From: JAPOXR01 sp964291445
Lineage (GTDB): Bacteria > Pseudomonadota > Alphaproteobacteria > Rhodobacterales > Rhodobacteraceae
Length of the DNA stretch: 64,000 nucleotides
Assembly (NCBI GenBank): GCA_964291445.2
Contig: OZ219862.1
Span: 1,178,001-1,242,000, forward strand
Direction: 5' to 3'
The position numbers and the translations under genes are program-made. Positions 26,768 through 36,159 of this stretch are shown piece by piece (position 1 is the stretch's first letter; each line of letters starts with the position of its first letter). Below the pieces are notes generated by a model. It was not told where the DNA came from. It made no database searches and saw only the letters and a program-made list of their open reading frames with translations.

Positions 26768-26943
26768 TGACGGCATTTGCAGAGCTCCCTCCGCCGGCAG
26801 TGGTCGCCTGTAATCTCGACAGCTTCCGGACCCTGTTCGGTCCAGGTGAAACAAATGCGCCATTGGCTGTTTATTCGTACCGAGTGCTGGCCTTGATTGG
26901 CACACTCAATCCACGGTTCGCGACTGCCGATAATCCGTCCGAA
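26764..26943 (-). pseudogene. higB: HigB-family toxin remnant (C-terminal part)
   Basis: In frame with a stop at 26764-26766, the minus strand reads QHSVRINSQWRICFTWTEQ followed by GPEAVEITGDH, matching the C-terminal sheet of RelE-superfamily HigB toxins (usual pattern SVRIN.QWRICF.W..GP..VEI.DYH). An in-frame stop at 26944-26946 and no recognisable N-terminal half mean only about 59 codons survive. Nothing else is coding in 26400-27037; the plus-strand frame at 26539 is a shadow. Confidence 0.65.
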
Positions 26944-27037
26944 TTATTACGGTCGACGTCATGTTGCTGCGCGGATCGACCTGGCAACTAGGGGACCGCC
27001 GAGACCTGCCGGTTGGCACATTCGATCTTCGGGCCTG

Positions 27038-28549
27038 TCAGGTGTCGGGGCCCCGTCTTGCCAACTCCTCGGCGCCGAATCGTTCAACGGCTTCCAGGGT
27101 TTCGAGCACATCATCCCAACTGGTGTCGTGGTTGATGATGCAAAGCCGAAGCGCAAAGCGGCCGCCGACATTTGTCGACGAAATGAATGACTGGTCCTCC
27201 CAGAACATGCGGGCCAGCACGGTGCGGTTGATGTCGTCCAGCACGGTCTCGTCAATGCCGGCCGCTCCAGAGTTGACCCGGAGGCACAACACGCCAAGTG
27301 AAACAGGCGTCATGAGTTCGAGCACCGGGCTTGCCTGGACATGATCGCCGGCCCGGGAGGCCAGCGTCATTCCGTTCGAGACCGCGTGCCGGAACGCGGC
27401 CACGCCGAAGGTCTGGATGGACATCCAGACCTTGAGGGCGCGGAAGGAGCGGCTCAATTGCAGGCTTCGGTCGGAGAAATTCGGGTGATCGGCGCCCCAG
27501 ATCGTGTCCTGAAGAACATCGTGGCCGATTGCGAATGCACGCTCCAGCCGGCGCAAATCCTTCACCAGAAGGCACCCGACCTCGTATGGCTGAAAGAGCC
27601 ATTTGTGCCCATCCAGCGCAATGGAATCGGCCTTCTCAATACCACGCATGAGGTGCTGGCCGGCTTCGGTCAACATGGCAAACCCGCCATATGATGCATC
27701 GACATGCAGCCAGATGGCGTTCGCGGCACAGAACTGCGCCATCTCCTCGAGTGGATCGATGGCGCCGTTTCCGGTGGCGCCGGCATTGGCGCATACCAGC
27801 ATCGGGCACAGACCGGCTGCACGGTCGTCGCTCACCGCCTCGCGCAAGGCATCCATGTCCAGGCGGTGATTGTCATCAATTTGCAGCAACCGGACGTTGT
27901 CCCGTCGGATCCCGGTGACCCTGGCGGCCCGGATTTGCGCGCTGTGGCTCTGGTTGCTCATGTAAACAGTTGCCGATTCGGGATTTCCTGCCGCCTCCCG
28001 TGCGGCAACGAAGGCATTGACGGCCGCCGCCGAACCGCCGCTGGTCAACAGCCCACCGGCGCCCTCCGGGTATCCGACCCATTTTCGAAACCACTCGAGG
28101 ACGACCAGTTCAACCTGGCTTGGTCCGCTTGCGGCAAGCCAGGTGCAGGCATTGACGTTGTATGCGGCCGCCATGAAATCGGCCAGCACGCCCGGCCAGG
28201 TGGTCGAGGACGGAACAAATCCAAAGCAGCGAGGGTGATCCAATCGCATCGCACATGGCAAGATGTCACGCAGCGCCGACTCGATGACCTCCGTCGGGGG
28301 ACGCCCGTTCTCCGGCGGGTCGGCAAGGAACTGCGCCTCGAGTACTTCCCGGAAATCCCCCTCCCAGGCACCCTCTCCGGCCAGGCTTCTGGACCGGTCT
28401 ACCAGCAACTCCAGGGTCTTTTGCCCGAGTTCGAGCATCAGCTCCGGCTCCATCTGCAACCCGCTGCAATAATGGCCCGCGGGGCCGTCATGCGAGGCAG
28501 GCTGTCCAGGCAACCCCGTTGCCTTCCGATCAGTGTTGCTGCTGGTCAT
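27038..28549 (-). CDS. pyridoxal-phosphate-dependent group II decarboxylase (aromatic/other L-amino acid)
   Basis: 503 residues, fold-type I PLP enzyme. The PLP lysine is in SIALDGHKWLFQPYEVG. LTSGGSAAAVNAF binds the phosphate, and WLHVDASYGGFAM supplies the aspartate that pairs with the pyridine nitrogen. Family members decarboxylate aromatic amino acids, glutamate or 2,4-diaminobutyrate. The region HPRCFGFVPSSTTWPGVLADF is typical of the aromatic-amino-acid decarboxylase branch. It is a single gene with no obvious operon partner. Confidence 0.85.
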   Translation of the reverse strand: MTSSNTDRKATGLPGQPASHDGPAGHYCSGLQMEPELMLELGQKTLELLVDRSRSLAGEGAWEGDFREVLEAQFLADPPENGRPPTEVIESALRDILPCAMRLDHPRCFGFVPSSTTWPGVLADFMAAAYNVNACTWLAASGPSQVELVVLEWFRKWVGYPEGAGGLLTSGGSAAAVNAFVAAREAAGNPESATVYMSNQSHSAQIRAARVTGIRRDNVRLLQIDDNHRLDMDALREAVSDDRAAGLCPMLVCANAGATGNGAIDPLEEMAQFCAANAIWLHVDASYGGFAMLTEAGQHLMRGIEKADSIALDGHKWLFQPYEVGCLLVKDLRRLERAFAIGHDVLQDTIWGADHPNFSDRSLQLSRSFRALKVWMSIQTFGVAAFRHAVSNGMTLASRAGDHVQASPVLELMTPVSLGVLCLRVNSGAAGIDETVLDDINRTVLARMFWEDQSFISSTNVGGRFALRLCIINHDTSWDDVLETLEAVERFGAEELARRGPDT

Positions 28550-28756
28550 GGCCTTCCTTCGATCGATATCACGGTGTCTTGTTCGACAAGGGCATCATCG
28601 GTGTCATTGTTGCGATGTCTCGGATGATACGATCCCTCGACCGGCAATCAATGACAAAATTTGGAGCGACTGCAATGAGGTCACGACTCGTCAGGATTGA
28701 CCCATGACCGCCACATGATATCACGCCCCATGCCGCGGGCCCGGGGAGAGATGCCG

Positions 28757-28951
28757 ATGCGCAAACAGCGAGGCCGCGTCATGGCCAGGGTTCTGGCCCA
28801 TGTCGGCGCCATCGTGGCACTCTATCTCGTATTCTCGTTCTCGCTGTTTCTGGGCCTTCAGGTGCGCACGCTCTATGGCAATGTCGGTCTTGGTCTCACG
28901 GCAATCCTGGTTGCCGCCTATGTCTATTTCGGAATCATCAGGAGACGTTGA
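28757..28951 (+). CDS. small two-helix membrane protein, 64 aa
   Basis: Start ATG 28757 is chosen because GGGGAGAG lies 6 bases upstream; an ATG two codons earlier abuts that site. The protein begins with a basic stretch (MRKQRGRVMARV) and has two hydrophobic segments (HVGAIVALYLVFSFSLFLGLQ and VGLGLTAILVAAYVYFGII), ending in RRR. Composition and ribosome-binding site suggest a real gene. No family recognised. It converges with ccr. Confidence 0.5.
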   Translation: MRKQRGRVMARVLAHVGAIVALYLVFSFSLFLGLQVRTLYGNVGLGLTAILVAAYVYFGIIRRR

Positions 28952-29029
28952 TGCCCTGGCGGCCGAGGAGTGCATTGGCGACCCGACCACGTGTGGTGCG
29001 TCCCTGCCCTCTGCCGGGGTTGTGGTGGC

Positions 29030-30340
29030 TTACACGAAACTGGTGCCGGCTTCCCGGGCGTCCTCGATGGTTCGCAGGCCCGGGCGTGCCGCCGATACCA
29101 TCACCGCCATGTTGCCTGGCTTGTGCTGGTTTCGCATCATCTTCATGTGGGCATCGGGGATCTGCTGCCAGGGCAGGACTTCCGACATGCACGGGTCGAG
29201 CCGCCGCTCGATCATGAGCTGGTTGGCCTGGCTTGCCTGCTTGAGATTGGCAAAATGCGAGCCCTGAATGCGTTTCTGGTGCATCCAGACATAGCGAGCA
29301 TCCATGGTCAGGTTGTATCCGGACGTTCCTGCGCAGATGACCACCATGCCGCCCCTCTTCACGACAAATGTCGACACCGGGAAGGTCGCCTCGCCGGGAT
29401 GTTCGAAGACGATATCGACATTTTTGCCTTTGCCGGTAACGTTCCAGATTGCCCGTCCGAACTTGCGGACCTCGCCGAACCACTCCCGGTATTCCGGGGA
29501 ATTGACGACCGGCAGCGCGCCCCAGCAGCTGAATTCGCTGCGGTTGATGACGCCCTTCGCACCGAGGTCGAGCACGAAGTCCCGCTTCGCCTCATCGGAA
29601 ATCACGCCGATCGCGTTGGCACCGGCGGTATTGATCAGCTGGATGGCAAAGGATCCAAGCCCACCGGATGCACCCCAGACCAGCACATTCTGCCCCGGCC
29701 GCAATATGTTGGGCCGGTGGCCGAACAGCATGCGGTAAGCCGTGGCCAGGGTGAGCGTGTAGCAGGCGGATTCCTCCCAGGTCAGGTGCATCGGCCGAGG
29801 CATCAGTTGGCGCGCCTGCACCCTGGCGAATTGGGCAAATGACCCATCCGGTGTTTCGTATCCCCAGATGCGCTGGCTGGTCGAAAACATGGGGTCGCCG
29901 CCATTGCACTCCTCGTCATCCCCGTCATCCTGGTTGCAATGGATCACCACCTCGTCGCCCACCATCCAGCGACGGACCTTGTCGCCCACAGCCCAGACGA
30001 TCCCGGACGCATCGGAGCCGGCGATATGGTAGTCTGCCCGGTGCACGTCAAAGGTCGAGACCGGCTGACCAAGCGCCGCCCAGACGCCGTTGTAGTTGAC
30101 CCCGGCAGCCATCACCAGGACCAGCACTTCCTGACTATCGATCTCCGGGATTTCGACCTCCTCCTCCTGCATGGCCGTGCACGGCTCTCCCAGCCTGTCG
30201 GGACGAATGACCCAGGCCTTCATACTGGCTGGAAGATGGCCAAGGGGCGGAATTTCACCGATTTCGTAGGCGTCCTTCATTGCGCCGTCGGCGCCGGAGG
30301 ATGCCCGTGACTCGGCTGCGGCAGCATGCGGGTTTTTCAT
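29030..30340 (-). CDS. ccr: crotonyl-CoA carboxylase/reductase
   Basis: 436 residues, normal for Ccr. A medium-chain dehydrogenase fold with LPASMKAWVIR, VLVMAAGVNYNGVWAALG, EVVIHCNQDDGDDEECNGGD (a Ccr hallmark), WGASGGLGSFAIQ for NADPH, FEHPGEATFP and GSHFANLKQASQANQLM. It reductively carboxylates crotonyl-CoA to ethylmalonyl-CoA, the key step of the ethylmalonyl-CoA pathway for acetyl-CoA assimilation. The later enzyme ethylmalonyl-CoA mutase is encoded at 56737-58701 in this window. Ccr stands alone, transcribed leftward. Confidence 0.95.
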   Translation of the reverse strand: MKNPHAAAAESRASSGADGAMKDAYEIGEIPPLGHLPASMKAWVIRPDRLGEPCTAMQEEEVEIPEIDSQEVLVLVMAAGVNYNGVWAALGQPVSTFDVHRADYHIAGSDASGIVWAVGDKVRRWMVGDEVVIHCNQDDGDDEECNGGDPMFSTSQRIWGYETPDGSFAQFARVQARQLMPRPMHLTWEESACYTLTLATAYRMLFGHRPNILRPGQNVLVWGASGGLGSFAIQLINTAGANAIGVISDEAKRDFVLDLGAKGVINRSEFSCWGALPVVNSPEYREWFGEVRKFGRAIWNVTGKGKNVDIVFEHPGEATFPVSTFVVKRGGMVVICAGTSGYNLTMDARYVWMHQKRIQGSHFANLKQASQANQLMIERRLDPCMSEVLPWQQIPDAHMKMMRNQHKPGNMAVMVSAARPGLRTIEDAREAGTSFV

Positions 30341-30689
30341 GATGATGTCCTGAAGCCAGGTTGAATTCTCGATACACGATCGATCATCGAATACCGGCTT
30401 CTAATCGAACCCCGCCGCCGCAATCAATCTCAATGATTCACCTGTTCAGGCCGGCGGCTGTTGTCGGACCGGATTGCCCATTGGGACGCCTGTTGCCGGC
30501 CCGACCTGTCCTTGGGAAGATGCGCCATTCACAACCGGGTCGGAGGCGGCCTGGCAGGTTCGGGGCGAAATGCTAGGACCGGCGGGCGGTCAGACCGTCT
30601 CATTCAACCTGGTTGTTCCACAAAAATCGGGCCTTGCACTGCGGGAATGATTGCATGATCCTTCACCGGTGGAGGTTATACGGAGACCG
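30341..30689. other. intergenic region upstream of ccr and the membrane-protein gene
   Basis: About 350 bases between divergent genes, with no coding frame I can support. It should hold the ccr promoter. No strong palindrome or promoter pair recognised. Confidence 0.35.
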
Positions 30690-32096
30690 ATGGTACGAAT
30701 CCTGCAACCGGCCAGCGCATTCCTGGCATTCGGGGCGTCGCGGGCGCATGCCCATGCGGCCGAGCAGGGTTTCGTGCTGCTGCTTCCGACCAAACTCTAC
30801 ATCTCGACCGGCATTGCCGCGGTTGTGCTGACCATAGCCGTCCTGGCGCTGGCGCCGTCGCACCTGTCGCGGCGGATGTTCGTTACGCTGAAATTGCCGC
30901 AGGTCGGATGCCCGCAATTCCTGCGGACCGCCTCCAGCCTTGCATCGCTGGTGGTGCTGGCGCTGCTGGTGGTGCTCGGATTCACTGGGCCGGGCGACCC
31001 GCTGACCAACCCGCTTCCACTTGCCGTCTGGACTGTCTGGTGGATCGTCATCGTTTTCCTGCAGGGCGTGGTCGGGGATATCTGGAGCTTCGTCAACCCC
31101 TGGACCGGGCTTCACCGGGTCCTGACGGGAGGGAAGTCGAGCGGCCGGCTGGCCCCGCCGCCGCCATGGGTCGGCCACGGAATCGGCATCCTGTTTCTCC
31201 TGATCTTTCACATCGTGTCGCTGGCCGACCCGGCGCCGGACAACCCGCCGCGCCTTGCCGGTTTCGTTGCCGCATACTGGCTGGTGACGATGGCCGGCAT
31301 GCTGCTTTGTGGACGCGAGGCCTGGCTCGAGCGCAGCGAGTGCTTCACAATGCTGTTCCGGCTGGTTGGCAGCCTGTCGCCGCTGCGCCTGGCCCGGGGC
31401 GGCAGCGAGGTCGGCTTGCCAGGCTGGCAGTTGGTCAGGTTGGAATGCGTTCCGGCCGGCCTAGCCCTTTTCGTGTTGATTGCACTGGGCACCGGCAGCT
31501 TTGACGGGCTGAACGAGACCTTTTGGTGGCTTGCCCTCATCGGCGTCAATCCACTCGAATTTCCCGGCCGGTCGGCGGTCATCGGTGAAACCGTGGCCGG
31601 AATCATGGCGGCATCCCTGCTGCTGATCCTGGTGTTTTCGGCCTGCACCTGGATCGGAATTCGGATCGCCGGCGCCGGCCATGGAGACGCGACCGGCTTC
31701 GGCACCGCCTTCCGGCGGTTGTCGATCTCGGTGCTGCCGATTGCCTTCGGCTACCATGCCGCCCATTACCTGACCGCGTTCATGGTCAACATCCAGTATG
31801 CGGCGGCGGCGGCAAACGACCCGCTCGGGACCGGGGCCGACCTCCTGGGCCTGGGTCACTTCTACGTGACCACCGGCTTCTTCAATACCAGGGAGTCGGT
31901 GCGGATCATCTGGCTGACCCAGTGTTTTGCCGTCGTTGCCGGACATGTGATCGCGGTGATGGTCGCCCATGAAATCGCCCGCCGGATATTTCCGACCGGC
32001 AGGCAGGCGCTGCTGAGCCAGATTCCGATGTCGGTGTTCATGATCCTCTACACCCTTCTCAGCCTGTGGCTGCTGGCCTCGCCCCGCGGTGCCTGA
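30690..32096 (+). CDS. polytopic membrane protein of unknown function, 468 aa
   Basis: Start ATG 30690 follows CGGAG at -8; a start 13 codons earlier is less likely. A histidine-bearing N-terminal segment (SRAHAHAAEQGFVLLLPTKL) could be a signal or first helix. About ten further hydrophobic helices follow, with polar signatures GDIWSFVNPWTGLHR and FGYHAAHYLTAFMVN that have conserved-looking His, Trp and Tyr. I recognise it only as a conserved bacterial membrane family; some relatives carry an automatic 'fenitrothion hydrolase' label that I would not trust without evidence. It lies just upstream of the Liv importer but 160 bases away. Confidence 0.6.
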   Translation: MVRILQPASAFLAFGASRAHAHAAEQGFVLLLPTKLYISTGIAAVVLTIAVLALAPSHLSRRMFVTLKLPQVGCPQFLRTASSLASLVVLALLVVLGFTGPGDPLTNPLPLAVWTVWWIVIVFLQGVVGDIWSFVNPWTGLHRVLTGGKSSGRLAPPPPWVGHGIGILFLLIFHIVSLADPAPDNPPRLAGFVAAYWLVTMAGMLLCGREAWLERSECFTMLFRLVGSLSPLRLARGGSEVGLPGWQLVRLECVPAGLALFVLIALGTGSFDGLNETFWWLALIGVNPLEFPGRSAVIGETVAGIMAASLLLILVFSACTWIGIRIAGAGHGDATGFGTAFRRLSISVLPIAFGYHAAHYLTAFMVNIQYAAAAANDPLGTGADLLGLGHFYVTTGFFNTRESVRIIWLTQCFAVVAGHVIAVMVAHEIARRIFPTGRQALLSQIPMSVFMILYTLLSLWLLASPRGA

Positions 32097-32158
32097 CCTT
32101 GAGCCGGCATGTCCGGCACGATTGACCTGCCTCTGGCCTGGCCCCGCGCTGCCTGAAC
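32073..32158 (+). repeat. imperfect direct repeat spanning the stop codon of the membrane-protein gene
   Basis: A 26-base segment at 32073-32098, containing the last codons and TGA stop of the upstream gene, recurs at 32133-32158 with three mismatches (CTGGCCT.GCCCCGCG.TGCCTGA). The spacing is 60 bases. The DNA between the copies (GAGCCGGCATGTCCGGCACG) is unrelated and contains a small hairpin. Confidence 0.6.
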
Positions 32159-32258
32159 GGCCCTTGCATTTCAAACGGCTGGACACGGCAACTCGAATGA
32201 TGCACGGTTTCGCGGTCATGTGCCGCCAAGGCTGAGAACTCTAACTGGGAGATAATCG

Positions 32259-33554
32259 ATGCAACAGAACAGCAGGATCATGAGCCGCAGGAATGCCCTG
32301 AAAACGCTTGGCGCCGGCGCCGGCGCGCTGGCTGCCAGCGGAACCCTTCCGGCATTCCTCGGATATTCGCAGCTGCACAGTTCCGAGCCGATCAGGATCG
32401 GATTCCAGGTGCACAGGACCGGCATCGGCGCCGCTTATGGCAGGTGGTACGACCGGACCACGGCCGCCGCGGTAAAACGGATCAACGATACCGGCGGGAT
32501 CAATGGCCGTCCGGTGGAGATCGTGGCTGAAGATGACGGCACCGACCCCAAACGGGGAGCCGAGGTGGTCGAAAAATTCGCCACCCTCGAGAACTGCGAT
32601 GTCGCCTTCGGCACCCTGTTCAGCCATGTGGTTATCGGCTCGGCGCCGCGGGCAGGCGAATTGAAGATCCCCTATTTCGTGGTGTCGGAAGGCCATCACG
32701 TGGCCAGCGGCATTCTCAACCGCTACACGCTGCAACCCGGCATCACCGACGTGAAGAGCCAGGTCGAGGCCATGGGTCCGTTTATCGCCGACAATCTCGG
32801 CAAGAAGGTGACCATGATCTTCCCCGATTTTGCCTTCGGACATGATCATCGCGACTATTTCACCGCCGCGTTCCAGAATGCGGGCGGCTCGGTGCTGGAG
32901 CATATCGCGATTCCGCCGACCGAAACCTCCTTCACCAAGTATTTCCCGAAGATTCCACAGGATACCGAGATCCTCTACCACGTCATGGTCGGACCAGCGG
33001 TGCTGACCTTCGTCAAGGAACTCGGCGAGTTTTTCGGCTCGAGCGGGCCGGAACTGTTCGGATTCATTGACAGCCTGGAAGCGGTCGATATCGGCAGCCC
33101 CGGCCTCGAATTCCTCGAGGGTTCCTATTTCTGGGAAGGCAATCCCCGATACGCCCAGGCGGACCAGACCAGCCACGACGCCGCATACCGCGATGCGGTC
33201 GGCGTCGATGGCAATGGCGCCTCGGTGTCGGACCCGCAGGATGTGTCGACCTATGCCCACATGTTCGGGTGCTGGGAGACCCTCAACATCATCAAGGCGG
33301 GCATGGAGGCATCGGGCTATAGCGGTCCGCAGGACCGGGCCAGCCTGATCGAGGCCGTGGAAGCGATGACCGATCTTCCGCTCTCGGATGATCATCCGCA
33401 GGGCGCGAAGATGTTCAACGGCAAGACCCACCAGGTGTTCGGCCACCAGTACATCACCAAGGTCAATGATGGTCGGCTCGACCTGGTTCATACAACCTCG
33501 ATCGAGGACACCTTCTACCCGGACGAGGTCGACTACACCACGCAGGCTTTCTGA
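32259..33554 (+). CDS. branched-chain-type ABC transporter substrate-binding protein
   Basis: 431 residues. A twin-arginine-type signal (SRRNALKTLGAGAGALAAS) is followed by a type-I periplasmic fold: IRIGFQVHRTGIGAAYGRW, GGINGRPVEIVAEDDGTDP, TMIFPDFAFGHDHRDYF. Good ribosome-binding site (GGGAG). It resembles amide/urea/aromatic-acid binding proteins of the Liv family more than LivJ itself. First gene of a five-gene importer running to 36854; ligand unknown, with compounds of the neighbouring nicotinate pathway as a contextual possibility. Confidence 0.88.
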   Translation: MQQNSRIMSRRNALKTLGAGAGALAASGTLPAFLGYSQLHSSEPIRIGFQVHRTGIGAAYGRWYDRTTAAAVKRINDTGGINGRPVEIVAEDDGTDPKRGAEVVEKFATLENCDVAFGTLFSHVVIGSAPRAGELKIPYFVVSEGHHVASGILNRYTLQPGITDVKSQVEAMGPFIADNLGKKVTMIFPDFAFGHDHRDYFTAAFQNAGGSVLEHIAIPPTETSFTKYFPKIPQDTEILYHVMVGPAVLTFVKELGEFFGSSGPELFGFIDSLEAVDIGSPGLEFLEGSYFWEGNPRYAQADQTSHDAAYRDAVGVDGNGASVSDPQDVSTYAHMFGCWETLNIIKAGMEASGYSGPQDRASLIEAVEAMTDLPLSDDHPQGAKMFNGKTHQVFGHQYITKVNDGRLDLVHTTSIEDTFYPDEVDYTTQAF

Positions 33555-33581
33555 TCGGCCTGACCCGGGCGGCGAGCCGAA

Positions 33582-34505
33582 ATGGATTTCGGTCCGCATC
33601 TTTTCCTGGCCTCGCTGGAAGGCGCGATTACCGCCGCCGTCATTTCCCTGACGGCGGTGGGTCTGAGCATCGTGTTCGGCATCATGCGCGTGGTCAATGT
33701 CGCGCATGGCGAGTTCTTCATGCTGGGCGCGGTGACGGCATGGTGGGTGGCGACGTCGCTCGGCGGCCACCCGGCGGTGGGGTTTGCCGCGGCGCTGATC
33801 GTGGCGCCGCTCCTGGTCGGCCTGGTGGCAACCCTGGCCGACCGGCTGGTACTGTTCCGGCTCGACTACGATCCGGAGCGAACCATCGTTGCCACCATCG
33901 GGCTGCTCTACGTCATCCAGCAGGTCACGCTGATGACCTTCGGCCCGGATGCCCGTCCGGTCGAACCTCCTTTCAACCACCGAATTCCGATTCCCTGGTT
34001 CGAATTTGCCGAGGGCGGGGTGCAGATGACCTGGCCCTGGGGGCTGGCCACCACCACCTACAAGCTCGCCGTCATCCTTGCCGCCGCTCTCATCATCTTC
34101 GGGGTCTGGCGATTCCTGTCGCGCACCCGCTTTGGCCTGGTGATGCGGGCAACGCAGCTCGACCGTGACATGGCGACTGCCTTCGGCATTCCGGTCGGAA
34201 AGGTCTACGCCCGCGTCTTCGGTTTCGGCGCCGGCCTGGCCGCCCTCGGCGCCGTGCTCATTGTCCCGGTCCAGCAGGCCCACTACCTGATGGGTGCCGA
34301 CCCGCTGCTGCTGTCATTCATCGTCGTCATCATCGGTGGCCTTGGCAGCTTGCCCGGAACCATCATTGCCGCCGTCATCATCGGCATGAGTGACGGCATC
34401 ATCTCCGTGTTCTTCTCCCCAACCCTGGCCAAGATCATCGCCACGCTACTGGTTGCCTTCGTGCTGGTGTTCAGGCCGCAAGGGCTGTTTGGCCGGACGC
34501 AATGA
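33582..34505 (+). CDS. livH: branched-chain-type ABC transporter permease LivH
   Basis: 307 residues. SLTAVGLSIVFGIMRVVNVAHGEFFMLGAV near the N-terminus is the LivH signature, and the C-terminal GLGSLPGTIIAAVIIGMSDG loop is also typical. Eight or so helices. Its stop overlaps livM by ATGA. Confidence 0.9.
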   Translation: MDFGPHLFLASLEGAITAAVISLTAVGLSIVFGIMRVVNVAHGEFFMLGAVTAWWVATSLGGHPAVGFAAALIVAPLLVGLVATLADRLVLFRLDYDPERTIVATIGLLYVIQQVTLMTFGPDARPVEPPFNHRIPIPWFEFAEGGVQMTWPWGLATTTYKLAVILAAALIIFGVWRFLSRTRFGLVMRATQLDRDMATAFGIPVGKVYARVFGFGAGLAALGAVLIVPVQQAHYLMGADPLLLSFIVVIIGGLGSLPGTIIAAVIIGMSDGIISVFFSPTLAKIIATLLVAFVLVFRPQGLFGRTQ

Positions 34506-35449
34506 CAGCTTCGCCGCGCAACGAACACATGCTGCATTTCGGCCTGCTGGCGGCACTGGCACTGCTGTTCTTCGTGATGTCCGACTACCATGATGGCAAT
34601 CTTGCCAGGATCATGGTGCTGGCCGTCTACGCCACCGGCTACAATTTGCTTTTTGGCTATACCGGGCTTCTGAGCCTTGGCCATGCCCTGTTCTTTGCCG
34701 CCGGCATGTATGGTCTTGGCCTACCCATGCACCTCTTTGGCCTCGGTGCATTGCCGGCGATGCTGACCGGGATCCTGTCGGCGGCGATGGTCTCGGCGGT
34801 GGTCGGGTTCCTGGCGCTCAGGACCACCGGGGTGGCATTCATGATCGTCACCCTGATGTTTGCGCAGGCCGGTTTCCTGACGGTGCTGCATTTCGGCAAG
34901 TACACCCGTGGCGACGAGGGCTTCGTCATCCAGCAGGCCGACAGGATGATCGCCGGTTTCGACCTGTCGACGCCGACAAACCGGTATTTTGCCGCGTTCC
35001 TGATCTTCTCGCTGGTATTCCTGGCGGTGGCGGCCCTGCTTCGCACATCGTTTGGCAGGTGCCTGGTGGCCATCCGCGAGAACGAGGACCGGGCGCGCAT
35101 GCTCGGCTATGATGTCTGGACGCACAAATTCCTGGCGGTGATTGCCTCGGGCACCATCTCGGGAATCGCCGGGGCGTCATATGCGTTGCTGTTCGGTTAT
35201 GCCGGTGCCACCTTCGCATCGGTGCAGTATTCGATCCTGCCGCTGCTGTGGGTGTTGCTCGGGGGCGCCGGCACCACCATCGGCCCACTCATCGGCACCA
35301 TCTTTGCATTCTACCTTGTCGACCTGGCCAGCGAGGTGACGACGGCGCATCTGCTGGTGGTGGGCCTGATCATCGTGCTCCTGACGCTGTTTGCGCCGCA
35401 AGGTCTTGCCGGCGAGTTGCGACGTCGCGGGTTGCGGTGGCTGCCATGA
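34502..35449 (+). CDS. livM: branched-chain-type ABC transporter permease LivM
   Basis: 315 residues. LLFGYTGLLSLGHALFFAAGMYG near residue 45 and a C-terminal GGAGTTIGPLIGTIFAFYL segment identify LivM. IRENEDRARMLGYDVWTHKF is the cytoplasmic coupling loop. Overlaps livH upstream and livG downstream by 4 bases each. Confidence 0.9.
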   Translation: MTASPRNEHMLHFGLLAALALLFFVMSDYHDGNLARIMVLAVYATGYNLLFGYTGLLSLGHALFFAAGMYGLGLPMHLFGLGALPAMLTGILSAAMVSAVVGFLALRTTGVAFMIVTLMFAQAGFLTVLHFGKYTRGDEGFVIQQADRMIAGFDLSTPTNRYFAAFLIFSLVFLAVAALLRTSFGRCLVAIRENEDRARMLGYDVWTHKFLAVIASGTISGIAGASYALLFGYAGATFASVQYSILPLLWVLLGGAGTTIGPLIGTIFAFYLVDLASEVTTAHLLVVGLIIVLLTLFAPQGLAGELRRRGLRWLP

Positions 35450-36159
35450 ACCTCCTGTCCACCAAATCCCTGTGCCGGAATTTCGGTGGGCTGCAGGCGG
35501 TGCGCAACGTGGATTTCGACCTGCCGGCCGGACAGGTCCGAGCCATCATCGGGCCGAATGGTGCCGGCAAGTCCACCTTCGTGGCCATGGTTTGCGGGCG
35601 AATTCCGGCCAGCAGCGGCGAGGTCGAGTTTGATGGCAAGCGGGTATCACCCCTGCCCGCCCACAAGCGGATCAGCATGGGCATGGCCTACACCTTCCAG
35701 ATCACCTCGGTGTTTTCCAACTTGACGGTCCACGAAAATGTTGCGCTCGGGGTCAGGCGGGCCTTCGGCTCAGACCGGGAGGAGACCGGAAAGCGGGTGA
35801 CGGAGGTGCTGGAGATGGTCGGCATCGCCGACCGGTCCGGGCAAACTGCCGGTGATCTGAGCTACGGCCATCAAAGGCTGCTGGAGATTGCCATGGGGCT
35901 CGGCCAGGCCCCCAAATTGTTGGTGCTCGACGAGCCGACGCAGGGGCTGGCCGAAAGCGAGGTCGAGGAATTCAAGGGGCTGGTGCGGTCGATTGCCGGC
36001 GACACCACCATCCTCTTGATCGAGCACAACATGAATGTGGTGATGGAGACCGCCGAATTCATCACGGTGATGAATTTTGGCCAGGTGCTGGCAGAAGGCA
36101 CACCCGACGAGGTGCGGTCGAATGCCGAGGTCCAGCACGCCTATCTCGGTGACGGATGA
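35446..36159 (+). CDS. livG: branched-chain-type ABC transporter ATPase LivG
   Basis: 237 residues from ATG 35446 (an upstream frame is a LivM shadow). Walker A GPNGAGKSTF, Q-loop YTFQITSVFSNLTV, signature LSYGHQRLLEIAMGL (serine-tyrosine variant usual for LivG), Walker B LLVLDEPTQGL. Ends ATGA into livF. Confidence 0.92.
   Translation: MNLLSTKSLCRNFGGLQAVRNVDFDLPAGQVRAIIGPNGAGKSTFVAMVCGRIPASSGEVEFDGKRVSPLPAHKRISMGMAYTFQITSVFSNLTVHENVALGVRRAFGSDREETGKRVTEVLEMVGIADRSGQTAGDLSYGHQRLLEIAMGLGQAPKLLVLDEPTQGLAESEVEEFKGLVRSIAGDTTILLIEHNMNVVMETAEFITVMNFGQVLAEGTPDEVRSNAEVQHAYLGDG

Noticed and set aside
26539..26991. 150-codon plus-strand frame
   Set aside because: It covers the higBA remnant on the opposite strand, has no motif, and the minus strand shows clear homology.
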